From Aradus depressus (lineage: Eukaryota; Arthropoda; Insecta; Hemiptera; Aradidae), in NCBI GenBank assembly GCA_963662175.1, contig OY759226.1:23544446-23608445 (forward strand): DNA of 64,000 nt. The letters run 5' to 3'. The notes below the pieces were generated by a model, which saw only the letters and a program-made list of their open reading frames with translations, made no database searches and was not told the origin of the DNA. Shown here in pieces: positions 10,276 to 21,180 of this stretch (position 1 is the stretch's first letter; each line of letters starts with the position of its first letter). The translations under genes and the position numbers were made by a program.

Positions 10276-10970
10276 ACATATCCACAAAAAAAAAATGTCC
10301 CCAAATGTTTGCAAACAGCAGTCCTCACTCATTTAGTCAAAATTTCAAGTTGCAATTATATTATACGATATAACTTATATATATTTATATATATAATATA
10401 AGTTATATATATATATATAATATAAGTTATAATATATATATATATTTTATTATATATATATATATATATAATATATTTATTACTGAGTTATTATATATAT
10501 TTTATTACGATATAACCGACAGCCTAAAACGGGATTTGTCAAGTGACTGTATGACCTCATGAGGTTCTCAACGACATAGAAAACGAAATTCAATAACAAC
10601 CATATGAAATTACATACTGAAGTTGACATTTATGTACAAGCCCGACTCTATATATACCTTCCCGTAGGTATATATATAAAATTTTAGGCTCAACTTGTTC
10701 CCTAGTGATTACTGAACCCGCAGAAACAGTTAGATAGGTCCAATTCTCGTCTGACTATAGTTATTCGATAAGGATGACTGAATAGGTAGTATGTTTAGGT
10801 GTGGTGGACTCTGTCGGCTGGAAGCTAAACTTAGTAGGACGAATTGTAAATATTTACGAAGGACCTTACACTGAAGGTAGCCTGACAAACAACATGAAAT
10901 AAGGTCTCAGCTCTCAACTATCTTACTAACAACCTTAATACAATCCCTTATAGATTATTGATGATCATTT
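10276..10970. repeat. AT-rich low complexity, no gene
   Basis: Nested ATATAT/TTATAT palindromes at 10377-10500 (ATATAAGTTATATATAT types). The rest is unclassified. Confidence 0.6.
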
Positions 10971-11087
10971 AATTCCTCAGAAATTCACAAGGACGACACC
11001 TACTAATTTTCAATACGCCCCTTTCTCTGGTCACAAAGTTCGATATATAGAAAAAAATATATAAATAAATAAGACCATATGAAATAC

Positions 11088-11375
11088 AGGGGATGTTATG
11101 TAATCGGTCAAAAATTCGATGGGGAGCTTTCAACAGAATTTCATGTTTTCCGCCTCCAGATTTCAAATATTTAAAAAAAATCGGTCTGCCTGCCTGTGAA
11201 CACGATGACTCCTGATAAAATGAATGTATCGACACGAAAGTTTTTATGTGAATCCAGGTCCTCAGCCAAATCGACCAAAGGAAAGGGTGGATTAGGGGGG
11301 AGGCTTAACACGAAAATTCTTATAACTTCCGATAGAATCAATGTATTGACACAACAGTTCATTAGTGAATTATAT
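11088..11375 (+). repeat. Rep-C copy, inner half
   Basis: GTTATGTAATCGGTCAAAAA, then CGATGACTCCTGATAAAATG and ATGAATGTATCGACACGAAA, and the GGATTAGGGGGGAGGCTTAA polypurine block, in that order. Confidence 0.8.
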
Positions 11376-11378
11376 ATA

Positions 11379-12515
11379 CAGTAGCTCGCGAGGGCGCCGG
11401 TAGCTCAGTGGTATGCGTGCTTGACTTCTGAGCTCAAGGTCGTGGGTTCGTAGCCCGACCGAGGCCCTTAGTTTATTTTATCTGGGAGGTAAAATAAACT
11501 TAAGCACGCCGTCCTTCGGATGGGACGTTAAGCGATGGTCCCGAGCCTGTACGATGTCAGGTACTCGTTAAAGACCCCTACCCTAGATGAATAAAAATTT
11601 AGGGTAGGCAAAATTTAGGACTCCCACAGTAGAGTCGGGCTCATGTCCACCAGAGTGACGAAAGAGCGCTCTGGTAGTAGGCGATATGACCTCGTAGTTA
11701 AAGCCCGGGCATGAGTCATAAAACCTAACCTAACATACAGTAGCTCGCAAAAAAATAACAAATTTGTTAAACTAAAATTAACATTCAATTATTAGATTAT
11801 CAATTATATATAGAGCCACGTGTATTTACGAACCCATAATAATTCCGTAACTTACGAATCTTTCATGTATTTTTATTGTACATACATACATGTGTACATT
11901 GTATTTATAATGAAGGGAACGCTAATACAATATTTTATTACTTCACTAATATCCTATAAATAAATTATAATAAATACATAGTTGAAAATCAAACATTTAT
12001 AAAAAATGTTTCCTAGAATAGAAAAACAAAGGTACCGTCCCTTTCGTGGCACAACAATATCGTCTTATCGGGAAATGAACACTTTACTAGTAAAGTCAAA
12101 GTTTAATTTTTTCCCACAGAAACCCTCTCCTCCTATTTATTTTTCCTTTACACCAGTTCTATTTTTTTGTTTTCATTTGATTCTCATAGTGAAAAGAATC
12201 GTTGGATCGTTTTTCAGACGTCTTAACACAAAAGAAGTGGGGGGACTATGCAGCACGCAACAGTGTTGTGTTGGCGAAACAAAAGAAAATTACCGATTTT
12301 TTTAACAAATAATATTTTTAGATTTTAGATTTTGTTTTAAATATGTATGTAATTAAACGCAGATTCCAAAATATCTTTTTAATGCTTGGATAAATATATG
12401 TACGTACATATAATAAATCAATGTTAAGTATTTCTCATTAATTGATGATTTCCGTTATCCGGCGTTTTCTGTTATCCGTCGGTCTCGGCAACGCCGGATA
12501 AGGGAGAGTCTACTG
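11379..12515. mobile_element. Possible TA-flanked DNA transposon (pogo/Tigger-like ends) with nested SINE-A
   Basis: The left end is TA/CAGTAGCTCGC at 11377-11389, repeated at 11736-11748 by the SINE's target-site duplication. The right end, read on the minus strand from 12515, is TA/CAGTAGACTCTCCCTTATCC with internal TTATCCGGCG repeats. CAGTAG ends and TA flanks suit Tc1/mariner-pogo elements, but end similarity is short and the internal 99-codon ORF (12006-12305) is not recognisable as transposase. Confidence 0.35.
11390..11734 (+). mobile_element. SINE-A copy, full length, with 14-bp target-site duplication
   Basis: GAGGGCGCCGGTAGCTCAG to AAAACCTAACCTAAC, flanked by ATACAGTAGCTCGC at 11376-11389 and 11735-11748. 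One of the cleanest copies. Confidence 0.95.
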
Positions 12516-12536
12516 TATAGTGGTTTCAGAAGGGAC

Positions 12537-12760
12537 TCAACTCAAAAATCCCAATAACTTACTAGGTAATGAATGTATCGATATGAAATTTCAAATTTAA
12601 AGTCAAAACCCAATGAGGACATAACCTGTCAAAGTTCAGCGATATCGGCTGAAGGGAAGGGGGGGGGGGGGGGGGGGGGGGGCTCAAATCAAAAACTTTA
12701 ATAACTGCCCATGTAAGGAACTTATCGACATAAATTTTAATTAATTCATTCTGGGGAAGT
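12537..12760 (+). repeat. Rep-C copy with long poly-G expansion
   Basis: AATGAATGTATCGATATGAA, then a GAAGGGAAGG block extended to about 25 G at 12657-12682, then CTCAAATCAAAAAC and TTCATTCTGGGGAAGT. Confidence 0.8.
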
Positions 12761-12780
12761 AAAAAAACTTTGAGCAAGCG

Positions 12781-13220
12781 ATTCTTCCAGTCTGTGCAAA
12801 GTATTTTCTTCCCGTTTGTCCAATGTAAGTTGAACATATGTAGCCGTACTCTCAGTGACTGGAGTATAGTTAGTGAGAGTCAAGAAAGAGAGCTACCTGG
12901 AGGCCACCATGCTAGTAATGAGGCCAGACACACAGAACAGAAGGGGGCAGGTTCCCACCAGGACCGGGGGGACACACAAAGACGATTAGCGTGTCATGAA
13001 CCAGCCTGGAGACTGGAGGCTGGAGACTGGACAAGATGAAGTCATTAAACAGCCGCTCCTCGGCCCACAACACCCACACACCTTCCTAGCTAGACAGGGC
13101 ATGATTCTCGAACAGAGTAACATATCAAAACATCACCACCACTATCAAAAACAATACTCTTTTTTGGACGACAAGAGTAATAGGAAGGTACAGGATGAAA
13201 GGTACAGAACCCAATTTTGT
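12781..13220. other. Unclassified GC-richer stretch
   Basis: 12840-13100 is GC-richer than its surroundings, with a short GGAGACTGGAGGCT duplication. Open frames exist on both strands but none has both splice borders and a credible protein. Possibly a UTR exon; undecided. Confidence 0.3.
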
Positions 13221-13360
13221 TCACCTAGAATAGCAATTTTTATTTTTAACGAGTATCTGACATCGTACAGGTTGGGGACCATCGCTTAACGTCCCATCCG
13301 AGCTCAAGGTTTTTTTAGAAACGTAAAGGCCTTGACCGAGTTACGAACCCGCGATCTTGA
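13221..13360 (-). mobile_element. SINE-A fragment
   Basis: Reverse copy: TCACCTAGAATAGC to the B-box region GTTACGAACCCGCGATCTTG, with an internal deletion of the AAGTTTATTTTACC block. Confidence 0.75.
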
Positions 13361-13433
13361 ATTATTTTGCATGTGTGATAATAAAAAAATGTAAAATAAA
13401 ATAAAATAAAAATAATTAAAATGATCACATTTC

Positions 13434-13559
13434 CTATAGAAATTGTTTGCTGGTCTTCTATTAAATTTTGATTTCTACAGTAGTTTCCGAAAAGAGCCCT
13501 AATGGAAATATATAGAAAATATATTTCAATTAATAATTATTTAATATGGATTTTTTCTA

Positions 13560-13590
<31 letters not shown>

Positions 13591-13700
13591 TAATTCTGAG
13601 ATGCCATCAAATTTGTCTAAATTAGCAAAAATGTTCAATCTAGTCCAAAGATATTTTCTTGTTTGGTTGAGAGAAAATGAATAGCATAGAATAGAGAACA
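13434..13700 (+). repeat. Rep-F copy
   Basis: TTTCCTATAGAAATTGTTTG, then TTTTGATTTCTACAGTAGTT, GAAAAGAGCCCTAATGG and TAGCAAAAATGTTCAATC. Other copies: 19824-20110, 34200-34460 (reverse), 49429-49500 (reverse fragment), 57680-57900 (reverse). Confidence 0.7.
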
Positions 13701-13853
13701 AAACATTGGGTTTATTAATATTTAACCTACATAATAAAAATCAAAAAAATAAATTTGAATAAAAAACTTAAATTATAAAAAAAATTCTTACTAACTAATT
13801 TCTAAAACTACATCAGTATTTTTTTCTGTGGCCACACTTTAATTTTTATACTG

Positions 13854-13895
<42 letters not shown>

Positions 13896-13896
13896 T

Positions 13897-14223
13897 GAGG
13901 GCACCGGTAGCTCAGTGGTATGCGTGCTTGCCTTCTGAACGTGGGTTCGAAACCCGACCGAAGCCCTTAGTTTATTTTATCTGGGAGGTAAAATAAACTT
14001 AAGCACGCTGTCCTTCGGATGGGACGTTAAGCGATGATCCCGAGCCTGTACGATGTCAGGTAGTCTTAAAGATCCCTGCCCTAATAAAAATTTAGGGTAG
14101 GCAAAATTTAGGACTCCCACAGTGGAGTCGAGCTCATTTCCATCAGAATGACGAAAGAGCGCTCTAGTAGTAGGCGATATGACCTCGTAGTTAAAGCCCG
14201 GGCATGAGTCATAAAACCTAACC
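13897..14223 (+). mobile_element. SINE-A copy, near full length
   Basis: GAGGGCACCGGTAGCTCAG to AAAACCTAACC. A short deletion in the tRNA-like region removes GAGCTCAAG, and another lies before AATAAAAATTTAGGG. It follows an (AT)n run, with Rep-G 3'. Confidence 0.88.
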
Positions 14224-14234
14224 GTTATACTTTA

Positions 14235-14445
14235 CTTCATCTCTCTCACTCGAACTGTCTTTACCCTGACACCACTCTCATTAGACTGGACTTGTCTATA
14301 TAAAACAGCTGATCGCCGGCATTTGTTTCGATCGTTGGTTGTTCTCCATTCATTTTTAAACAAAAGCGAATGGTTCTTTGTATATTTATATTCACTAATT
14401 AATTTATTAATGTCCTAACAGCTGTTTTTTATGAAAACTTTTGCA
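14235..14445 (+). repeat. Rep-G copy 2, directly 3' of SINE-A
   Basis: Same ~200-base block as 3748-3946, with the TATATAAAACAGCTGATCGC core. It continues further 3' than copy 1 (into TTTTACTGTTTTCATAAG). Confidence 0.7.
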
Positions 14446-14572
14446 TTTTACTGTTTTCATAAGAAAAATTCACAACACTTTTTCAATTATTTTCTTAAAA
14501 AAATAATAATTAATTTTAGAATATTATAATAATTATAATTTGTGTATTTTTTGCATCAAATATATGGTTTAA

Positions 14573-14770
14573 AGGAAATATTATCATTATTACCTACCAA
14601 AGCCACTAAGCCCCCCCGGTTGTAATGACACTCCTGTTCCGCCAGGTAGCAGCACCTCTGAACTATCCATCATGCTCCTCGACGGACCAAGAACTCCTAC
14701 CCCAGGTTTACCTCCAGAAGTCACAGGTTACCATGGAAAGCCATTTGTCAGCTTCTTTGTGAAGGGATGA
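14573..14770 (+). CDS. Candidate coding exon or ORF end, proline-rich, function unknown
   Basis: A 65-codon open frame without ATG ends in TGA at 14768-14770. It is GC-richer than its surroundings and reads PKPLSPPGCNDTPVPPG, then LLDGPRTPTPGLPPE, then KPFVSFFVKG. A second frame over the same bases is also open, so the call is not secure. A possible acceptor TTCCGCCAG lies at about 14636-14644. It is not part of any repeat family I recognise here. No domain recognised. Confidence 0.3.
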   Translation, partial: RKYYHYYLPKPLSPPGCNDTPVPPGSSTSELSIMLLDGPRTPTPGLPPEVTGYHGKPFVSFFVKG

Positions 14771-15171
14771 TTAGCACTGTACCACGTCTTCATCCCCCCT
14801 TATTACCATCATTTTCCTTCATTTTTCATCATTTTTCTTCTCCTTTTTTAAGACATTTTTCTCTTCATTGAAAAAAAAAAAAAAATTACGAAGGGGAGAG
14901 AAGAACAGAATAATGAAAAATATTTTTTAAAGTTCATTAATTTTATTATTGTCTTTTTAAAAAAAAACAAGTCGTGACCCGATGTTTTCAGCAATTAATT
15001 TAGATGACATAGCTCAGGGAAGTTTTGCCAAGAAATATTAAATATATATTTTAGGCCAGGGGTTCAGGAACTTTGTACACCCAAGACTTCCTCCAAGACT
15101 CAAATTGTACATCCCCACCATTATATTAATAACAATACCAAAAATTCAATATAGAGTTGTTATATTAATTT

Positions 15172-15275
15172 ATATTTTGTGTCGATACATTATATGTTAT
15201 TACAATTCTTGTGTTAAGCCCTCCCATAATCCCTTTGACCAATTTGGCTGAAATTCAATACGTGTCATTTTGCTA
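15172..15275 (-). repeat. Rep-C fragment
   Basis: TTTTGTGTCGATACATTATA, then TTGTGTTAAGCCCTCCC and TTTGGCTGAAATTCAATACG. Confidence 0.65.
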
Positions 15276-15508
15276 AAGCACTAAGAATAATAAATAATAT
15301 TACTCAAAGAACAAACTGCAGAGAAATATTTGAAAAAAATAAAAATTCTGCCTTTGCGCTGTTTATATTTGAAACTTTAATGGTTATTAGGAAAAATAAA
15401 CAAATTTCCCTTTTAACAATTCTAGTCATGATTAAGATATCAGAAAGAAAGATGTTATATAAAGACTGTTGTCATACCTTTTGGTGTGTTGTACTTTTGT
15501 TGTTGCAG

Positions 15509-15607
15509 TACAACATTAACATTGGCTTGAAGATGATGTCTTCTCATCGAATGCGCTCACCCACAGTACTCGACCAGCAGCCAGTGACAACGGTTTTCCA
15601 CCGAAAG
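15509..15607 (+). CDS. Candidate internal exon (33 codons, phase 0/0), function unknown
   Basis: A pyrimidine-rich tract ending TTGTTGTTGCAG precedes 15509 and GTATGA follows CGAAAG at 15607. The 99 bases are open in frame and encode YNINIGLKMMSSHRMRSPT followed by VLDQQPVTTVFHRK. Both splice borders match consensus well and the composition is protein-like. No family recognised. It could belong to the same plus-strand gene as 14573-14770 or 16350-16575, or be chance. Confidence 0.4.
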
Positions 15608-16132
15608 GTATGACAACAGTAACATATTTACTGGCGGAACTAACCCGTTAGATTATATACCAATTATATAAAGACACACTGTAGTGTGTATTATTTATTA
15701 AGGCACAAATAGACTCCAAAAGTTGGAAGTCTGTGACAAAATAGATATTTGACTGAATGTATACAATTGAGAAGAAGTCTTGTCAATTGGAGGTTAGCTC
15801 AGGTAGAAAGGTTTCTTATAAAGGAAGGATGAAAGGTTAACCGACTTTAAAGGTTTTGTACCTAGATTCCAGGATAGAAGCAAACAAAGGTTCAAGGCTC
15901 CTAAACCTGTAAGCAGGACCACTAGGCTGGCTGGACCGACAAGTTCCCGTGGGAGGATCTCTGATCCTGTCTCACAGACATAGCCACAACACCAGTTCAT
16001 AATTTGTCTTCTTCTCATTGTAGAGAGACCAAAATGACCAAAAACTCTCATAATAAGTTTAAAAAGACTCTCTGCCATAAAATGGTGGTACACTGTACTC
16101 TAGAGCGTCGACTATCCGGAATAATATATGTA

Positions 16133-16262
16133 ATATGGCCACCTCCCTTCCCTTTGGTCGATTTAGCTGAAAAACAGTATGTGTTGTCGTTAGAAGGTTC
16201 TGGATTCATATGTAAAATTTCGTGTCGATACGTTCATTTTATCGGAAGTTATCGTGTTCACA
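16133..16262 (-). repeat. Rep-C fragment
   Basis: CCTTTGGTCGATTTAGCTGA, then AATTTCGTGTCGATACGTTC and GGAAGTTATCGTGTTCACAG. Confidence 0.75.
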
Positions 16263-16349
16263 GACTTCTTCCATCTAATTCCCTTGTCGCTCTTGCTGGT
16301 TCATAGCCACTCCATAACATCCTCGACATCGTGACCTCACATTTTCTAG

Positions 16350-16575
16350 AAAAACGCGAACGAGAATGAGCCTCAGAAATTTAAATTTCCCTCAATTTTA
16401 TGAAGTACCTACCGTGACGCCTTATCGCCTTTGGCAAAGAACAAGAAAAAAATGGTTAAGTGAAAAAATAAAAGAACAAAGAATGTTGATTGAAGAAACC
16501 AGTGGACTGGAACCAGGGTTTATCAGAATAGGTTGGGAAGGGACATTGCCTGCGCAAATGGACTACAGAAAAGGT
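16350..16575 (+). CDS. Candidate exon, function unknown
   Basis: A CACATTTTCTAG acceptor lies just before 16350 and an AAAAG/GTAACA donor just after about 16575. The frame is open, contains an ATG at 16366, and encodes a charged, complexity-balanced stretch with WQRTRKKWLSEKIKEQ and EPGFIRIGWEGTLP. A 12-bp inverted repeat (CCTGCGCAAATG and its complement) sits near the 3' end. I do not recognise the protein. The balanced composition sets it apart from the low-complexity ORFs around it. Confidence 0.4.
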
Positions 16576-16736
16576 AACATTTGCGCAGGTGCCTATATCC
16601 AAATAGTTTCTAGCAGATGCAGTCTACCTGAATATAGATACAATACTCTGTAATCCGTAGTTCGAGTTGACCATAGAGTTCTTCATATTTGCGTAGTCTC
16701 AACTCACTGGTTGCTTGCCTCTTTGGATAATTTCGA

Positions 16737-16815
16737 ATGACAATAACTACCGAGGTCATATCGCCCACTACCTAATGAAGTACCTGACATCGTTCAGGCT
16801 CGGGACCATCCTTCA
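16737..16815 (-). mobile_element. SINE-A fragment
   Basis: CGAGGTCATATCGCCCACTA joined directly to GAAGTACCTGACATCG and GGCTCGGGACCATC. The hairpin block between them is deleted. Confidence 0.65.
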
Positions 16816-16849
16816 AAACGCCCGCTATCGACGCCATCTATCGGTACAT

Positions 16850-17125
16850 TTTACTTCCCCCAGATATACGAAGTATACAGGAAGTTATATAATCAGTCAA
16901 AAATTCGATACCCATTTTTCAACAAAATTTCATGATTTTCGACCTCCAGATTCCAAATATGAAAACAAATTTCTATCGGTGGGTTGTCTATGGACACGAT
17001 AACTCCCTATAGAATGAATGTAACGACAGGAAATGTTATACGTGAATCCAGAAACCTCTAACGACGACATCTATGGTTTTTCAGCCAAATCGACTAAAAT
17101 AGGGGAAACTCGACATGAAATTTAA
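16850..17125 (+). repeat. Rep-C copy
   Basis: TACTTCCCCCAGATATACGA, GTTATATAATCAGTCAAAAA, GATAACTCCCTATAGAATG and the CCAAATCGACTAAAATAGGG block in order. Confidence 0.75.
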
Positions 17126-17780
17126 TATTTAAATATTCGACAATATTTCGGGTAGTTTCCATGGCTCTTCTTCTTCAGGTAGGCCGCTTAACAAGAACCA
17201 CTGAACGGATTTTTATGAAACTTGGTATATAAGTTCGGCTTGGCAAGTAGATAGTCCCATTTAAGATTTAGCACAATCAGATAAAAATTAAGAGTACTTA
17301 ACCTGCAATGATTTTTAAAAAACTTGTGACATTTATCACAACATTCATATTAACAAATAATGCTAATGAAACGTAAGTTTACAAAAGAGAAAATCAAAAA
17401 ACCAAACGAAAAGTCAACTAACAAATTTCAATTTATTACTTTCGACGAAATTTTTTTTAAATAAATGTCATTAATAGACTATCAACCTATATAAATCCGG
17501 TTGGAGCGGAAATCGCCCTGATCTTCCCATTATTTATATTTAAACATTGATGAAGATTTTTGGTCGAAACTTTCCAACATCCTTCGGATGTCGTCAACCA
17601 ATAAATCTATCGAAAATTATATCTTATAAGAAAGATATATATTCAAAAATTAAAAAAAAATGTTTGCAGAGCGTTACTATGAAGGGTTCCATATGTGAAC
17701 ATTGGTTGTATTAATTAATATACATAAGTTTCTGTTTACTCGAGTGATGAAAAATTTAACGATTTCAGGGCGGGAGTAGG
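17126..17780. other. Unclassified, no gene
   Basis: Contains an ACTGAACGGATTTTTATGAA stretch typical of arthropod interspersed repeats, and at about 17545-17563 a weak hammerhead-like phrase (TTGATGA, short stem, GTCGAAAC). Confidence 0.4.
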
Positions 17781-17786
17781 GGACGT

Positions 17787-17839
17787 GCGCACGCCGTCCT
17801 TCGGATGGAACGCTAATTGATCCCGAGTCGGTACGATGT

Positions 17840-17874
<35 letters not shown>

Positions 17875-17972
17875 GTTGTCAAAAGATGTAGTCTGACCCT
17901 GAAATATTTAACCTAACTACCTAATAAAAATAAAAATCTGTGAGAGGTAAGACTGCATCTTATTTGACAACC
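17787..17972. repeat. SINE-A scrap, T-run and inverted repeat
   Basis: A SINE-A scrap (GCACGCCGTCCTTCGGATGG) lies at 17787-17845 and T25-30 at 17844-17871. An imperfect inverted repeat follows: GGTTGTCAAAAGATGTAGTC at about 17865 and GACTGCATCTTATTTGACAA at about 17950. This family also flanks 35053-35534. Confidence 0.6.
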
Positions 17973-18139
17973 TGTCTCACTACATCAGCCATCTTCATAT
18001 TAATGTAAGGTCTTCTGTTCGGAAACGGGGACATATTGTAGAAATTTATAATCAAATTCATTTTTTGCAATATTCTCTATTCCACCAAAAATGTATGCAA
18101 AAACTACAGGTTTCGGCATTACAACATTCATACTTATAG

Positions 18140-18433
18140 GTATCGCGGGTTCGAAACCCAGCCGAGGCCCTTAGTTTATTTTATCTGGGAGGTGAAATAA
18201 ACTTAAGCACGCCGTCCTTCGGATGGGACGTTAAGTGATGGTCCCGAGCCTGTATGATGTCAGATACTCGTTAAAGAGCCCCTACCCTAGGTGAATAAAA
18301 ATTTAGGATATGCAAAATTTAGGACTCCCATAGTAGAGTCGGTCTCATGTCCATCAGAGTGACGAAAGAGCACTCTGGTAGTAGGCGATATGACTTTATA
18401 TTTAAAGCCCGGGCATGAGTCATAGTAACTATC
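18140..18433 (+). mobile_element. SINE-A copy, 5'-truncated
   Basis: Starts at the B box (CGGGTTCGAAACCC) and ends GAGTCATAGTAAC, an older tail type. Confidence 0.82.
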
Positions 18434-18591
18434 TAACTAACCATGTAGGTACATCAGGTAAGTAAGAAAGGGGTTGATATTTCAACTAGGAAATCCGTGT
18501 TCCTATAACGAGAACTGGTTCTGAATCATCCCTTATTTTCAATAACCGCAGAAAAAGTAAAATTATAACATTCTAACAAGAGGTTAGGTTA

Positions 18592-18900
18592 GGTTTTATG
18601 ACTCATGCCCGGGCTTTAACTACGAGGTCATATCGCCCACTACCAGAGCGCTCTTTCGTCACTCTGGTGGACATGAGCCCGACTCTACTGTGGGAGTCCG
18701 AAATTTTTTATTCACCTAGGGCAGGAGTTTTTAACGAGTACCTGACATCGTACTGGCTCGGGACCATCGCTTAACGTCCCATCCGAAGGACGGCGTGCTT
18801 AAGTTTATTTGACCTCAATAAGGGCCTTGGTCGGGTTTCGAACCCACGCTCTTGAGCTCAGAAGGCAAGCACGCATACCACTGAGCTACCGGCGCCCTCT
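18592..18900 (-). mobile_element. SINE-A copy, full length, with target-site duplication
   Basis: GGTTAGGTTAGGTTTTATGA to CCGGCGCCCTCT, flanked by CATTCTAACAAGA at 18579-18591 and 18901-18913. A small deletion removes TGCCTACCC in the body. Confidence 0.93.
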
Positions 18901-18929
18901 CATTCTAACAAGATATAAATTAGTTGACA

Positions 18930-19190
18930 GGACCTTCCGGTAGCTCAGAGGTAGTGTGACTGTCTACTAAACTCAAAATCGTGGGTTCGAGACCCTTAAG
19001 TTTTGTCTCTTGAGCACGCCTTCCTTAAGGACGTTAAGCGATGATCCCGAGCTTGTCAGGTACTCGATAAGGACGCCTGGAAGTTTAGAGTATGCAAAAT
19101 TTAAAACTGCCATAGTAGTCAGGCTCATGTCAACCAGAGTGACGAAAAGAGCGCTCTGGTAGTAGGCGATATTACCTTGTAATTAAAGAC
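18930..19190 (+). mobile_element. SINE-A copy, old and divergent
   Basis: CTTCCGGTAGCTCAGAGG, then GTGGGTTCGAGACCC, then the hairpin block and TAGTAGGCGATATTACC. No telomere-like tail. Confidence 0.75.
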
Positions 19191-19589
19191 TTTACTGCTG
19201 ATGTAAAATAGGAACATTCAATTGCACTGATCCAAATGACATTTAACGAGTGCATTGAAAAAAGAAGATGCAGTTAAGTTAGCCCGATATCCTGAATACT
19301 TTAGAAAGCTTCTGCAGTCAGTGCATTACAAGCCAAGTCCGTTAAGTTTCACTTCCTTAATTTCTTCCTTTTAATTCCCAAGTCTAGAAATTTACATTAG
19401 TCGTCCTAAATTTAGTGTAAATTTTGGTCGCAAAATAAATAATACATCAAGATTTTCAAAATATTAATAAATGCATTTAGGTAATAACTGCATACAAAAT
19501 AAAACAATAATAATTATTTTAAGGCCCATTTTTTCCCCGTCTTCTGTAAAATCGATAGTTTTAGATCGATATGCTACAGAAGCACTTTT
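19191..19589. other. No gene or recognised repeat
   Basis: AT-rich unique-looking sequence. Only short ORFs. Confidence 0.4.
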
Positions 19590-19795
19590 CAATAAAGTAT
19601 AGGGAAAGTTATGTAATCGGTCAAAAGTTCGATGTTGAGTTTTCACTGGCATTTCATGTTTTCCACCCCGCTGATTCCAAAAAGTCTGCCTGTTTAGACA
19701 ATGGGTTGACACAAAATTGTTATATTTGTATTCAGAATTTCATAAGTACGACACCTATTAATTTTTCACGGAAACGGTCGAAGGGCAGTGGAGGA
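19590..19795 (+). repeat. Rep-C copy with internal deletion
   Basis: AAAGTATAGGGAAAGTTATG, TCGGTCAAAAGTTCGATG, then GACACCTATTAATTTTTCAC. Confidence 0.7.
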
Positions 19796-19823
19796 CTGTG
19801 ATATAAGGCTTTTTTTGCTACCA

Positions 19824-20110
19824 CATTTCCTGTAGAAATTTGATCTCTTTCTTTATTTAAATTTTGATTTCTACAGTAGTTTTTCGAAAAAGGCCCTAAA
19901 AGAATATTATCAATAATTTAAGACGTGCAATTTTTAAGAAAATACACGTATACAACAAAAAAATTTCCATTTAACAAACTTTACACTTAGATTTACAAAG
20001 AGATACCAGTTTTTTAATAATTTTAAATAATATTAATTCCAATCCAAAGGTTTTCAAATGAGATTACTGGGCCAACAGGGAAGATGAATAGAATAGAATT
20101 TGAAGAGGAC
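19824..20110 (+). repeat. Rep-F copy
   Basis: CACATTTCCTGTAGAAATTT, TTTCTACAGTAGTTTTTCGA and AAAAAGGCCCTAAAAG, as in the other Rep-F copies. Confidence 0.65.
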
Positions 20111-20864
20111 AAATATTAGGGTTATTTTCTTTATTTACTAACCTAACCTCTATATTTTAATAAAATTTAGAATCTGTGCTGTTTTATTTTGTGGCCCTAG
20201 GATCATCTGCTTGTGGTAAGATGGAAAATGAATAAATTAGATGCCTGCCTTATTGACAAAGAATTTACAGTCCTCCTTACAAGTCTGGTGCATGTCATGT
20301 TTCTGTCATCCCAGAAAAAAATAGTCAAAGAAGAGTAAAAGTTCAGTAAAGTTAGCATAAAATACAGAGAATATAGGCTAGAAATTGGAAAGTGCAAGAC
20401 CGCTAATTTTAAATCAAAATTTCAAATTCGACAGTACAATCGATTTTAAATATAACTATATTATATTCGATATTCAAATCCAACCGATTAATTGATAGTA
20501 ATATTGATAGTTCGACACCACTACAAGTACATTGCCGGTGATTCACAGACGACTGCCCATAATTGGTGCGAAGAGACGCGTTTTCTACGTTAGAAAATGA
20601 GAAGGATACGTCTCTTGGTTGAGTGGTTAGCGTCGGGGCCAAGTAATTGAAGTAGATGGGGAGGGAATGCTTGAGAAGTGGGTCCAAGAAGAGAAGGGAA
20701 CACCGGTGGTTGAATATAATAGAAAGAAAGAATGGGGACAGCTGCCCAGGAAATTATAGGATTAGTAAGGCAAGGTGAGGCAGAGAGTGCTCCATATGTC
20801 TCCACCGCTCTTCTGTAGACAAGAAAAAATCTGTTCCGTACACTATATATATATAAAAAAAAAG
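20111..20864. other. No gene seen
   Basis: Mixed composition, short ORFs on both strands without recognisable motifs. A short GGTTGAGTGGTTAGCG stretch resembles a tRNA A box, but no B box follows at the right distance. Confidence 0.35.
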
Positions 20865-21180
20865 AGGTCAATCACGGGGTATGTACTTCCCCAACTACTA
20901 CGTTTCGCTTTCCCTGTCCCCCCCCCCCCCCCCCCCCCCCTATTTGTCAAATGTGTTAAGGCTCCCCTCTAATCACTCTCTTCCCTTCGGCCGATTTGGC
21001 TGAAAATCGATAGGTGTCGTCCTTAGAGGGTTCTGGATATAAATATAAAATTTCGTATATCTACATTCATTCTATCGGGAGTTAAGCCTTCTCTCCTCTG
21101 AACCCCACCTTCTCTTCGGAAGATTTCGGTGAAAATCAACAGATCGTTTTTATTCGGCGGTCCTGGATCCACATACAATA
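20865..21180 (-). repeat. Rep-C copy with poly-C expansion
   Basis: TCAATCACGGGGTATGTACTTCCCCAA-type outer end, a C-run at about 20920-20940, then CCGATTTGGCTGAAAATCGA and ATTCATTCTATCGGGAG. Confidence 0.8.

Noticed and set aside
12770..13039. 89-codon ORF in a GC-richer patch
   Set aside because: Glu/Gly/His-rich, without splice borders or a recognisable motif, partly over short direct repeats. Left as unclassified.
20600..20660. tRNA-like A box GGTTGAGTGGTTAGCG
   Set aside because: No B box at the required distance and no cloverleaf pairing.
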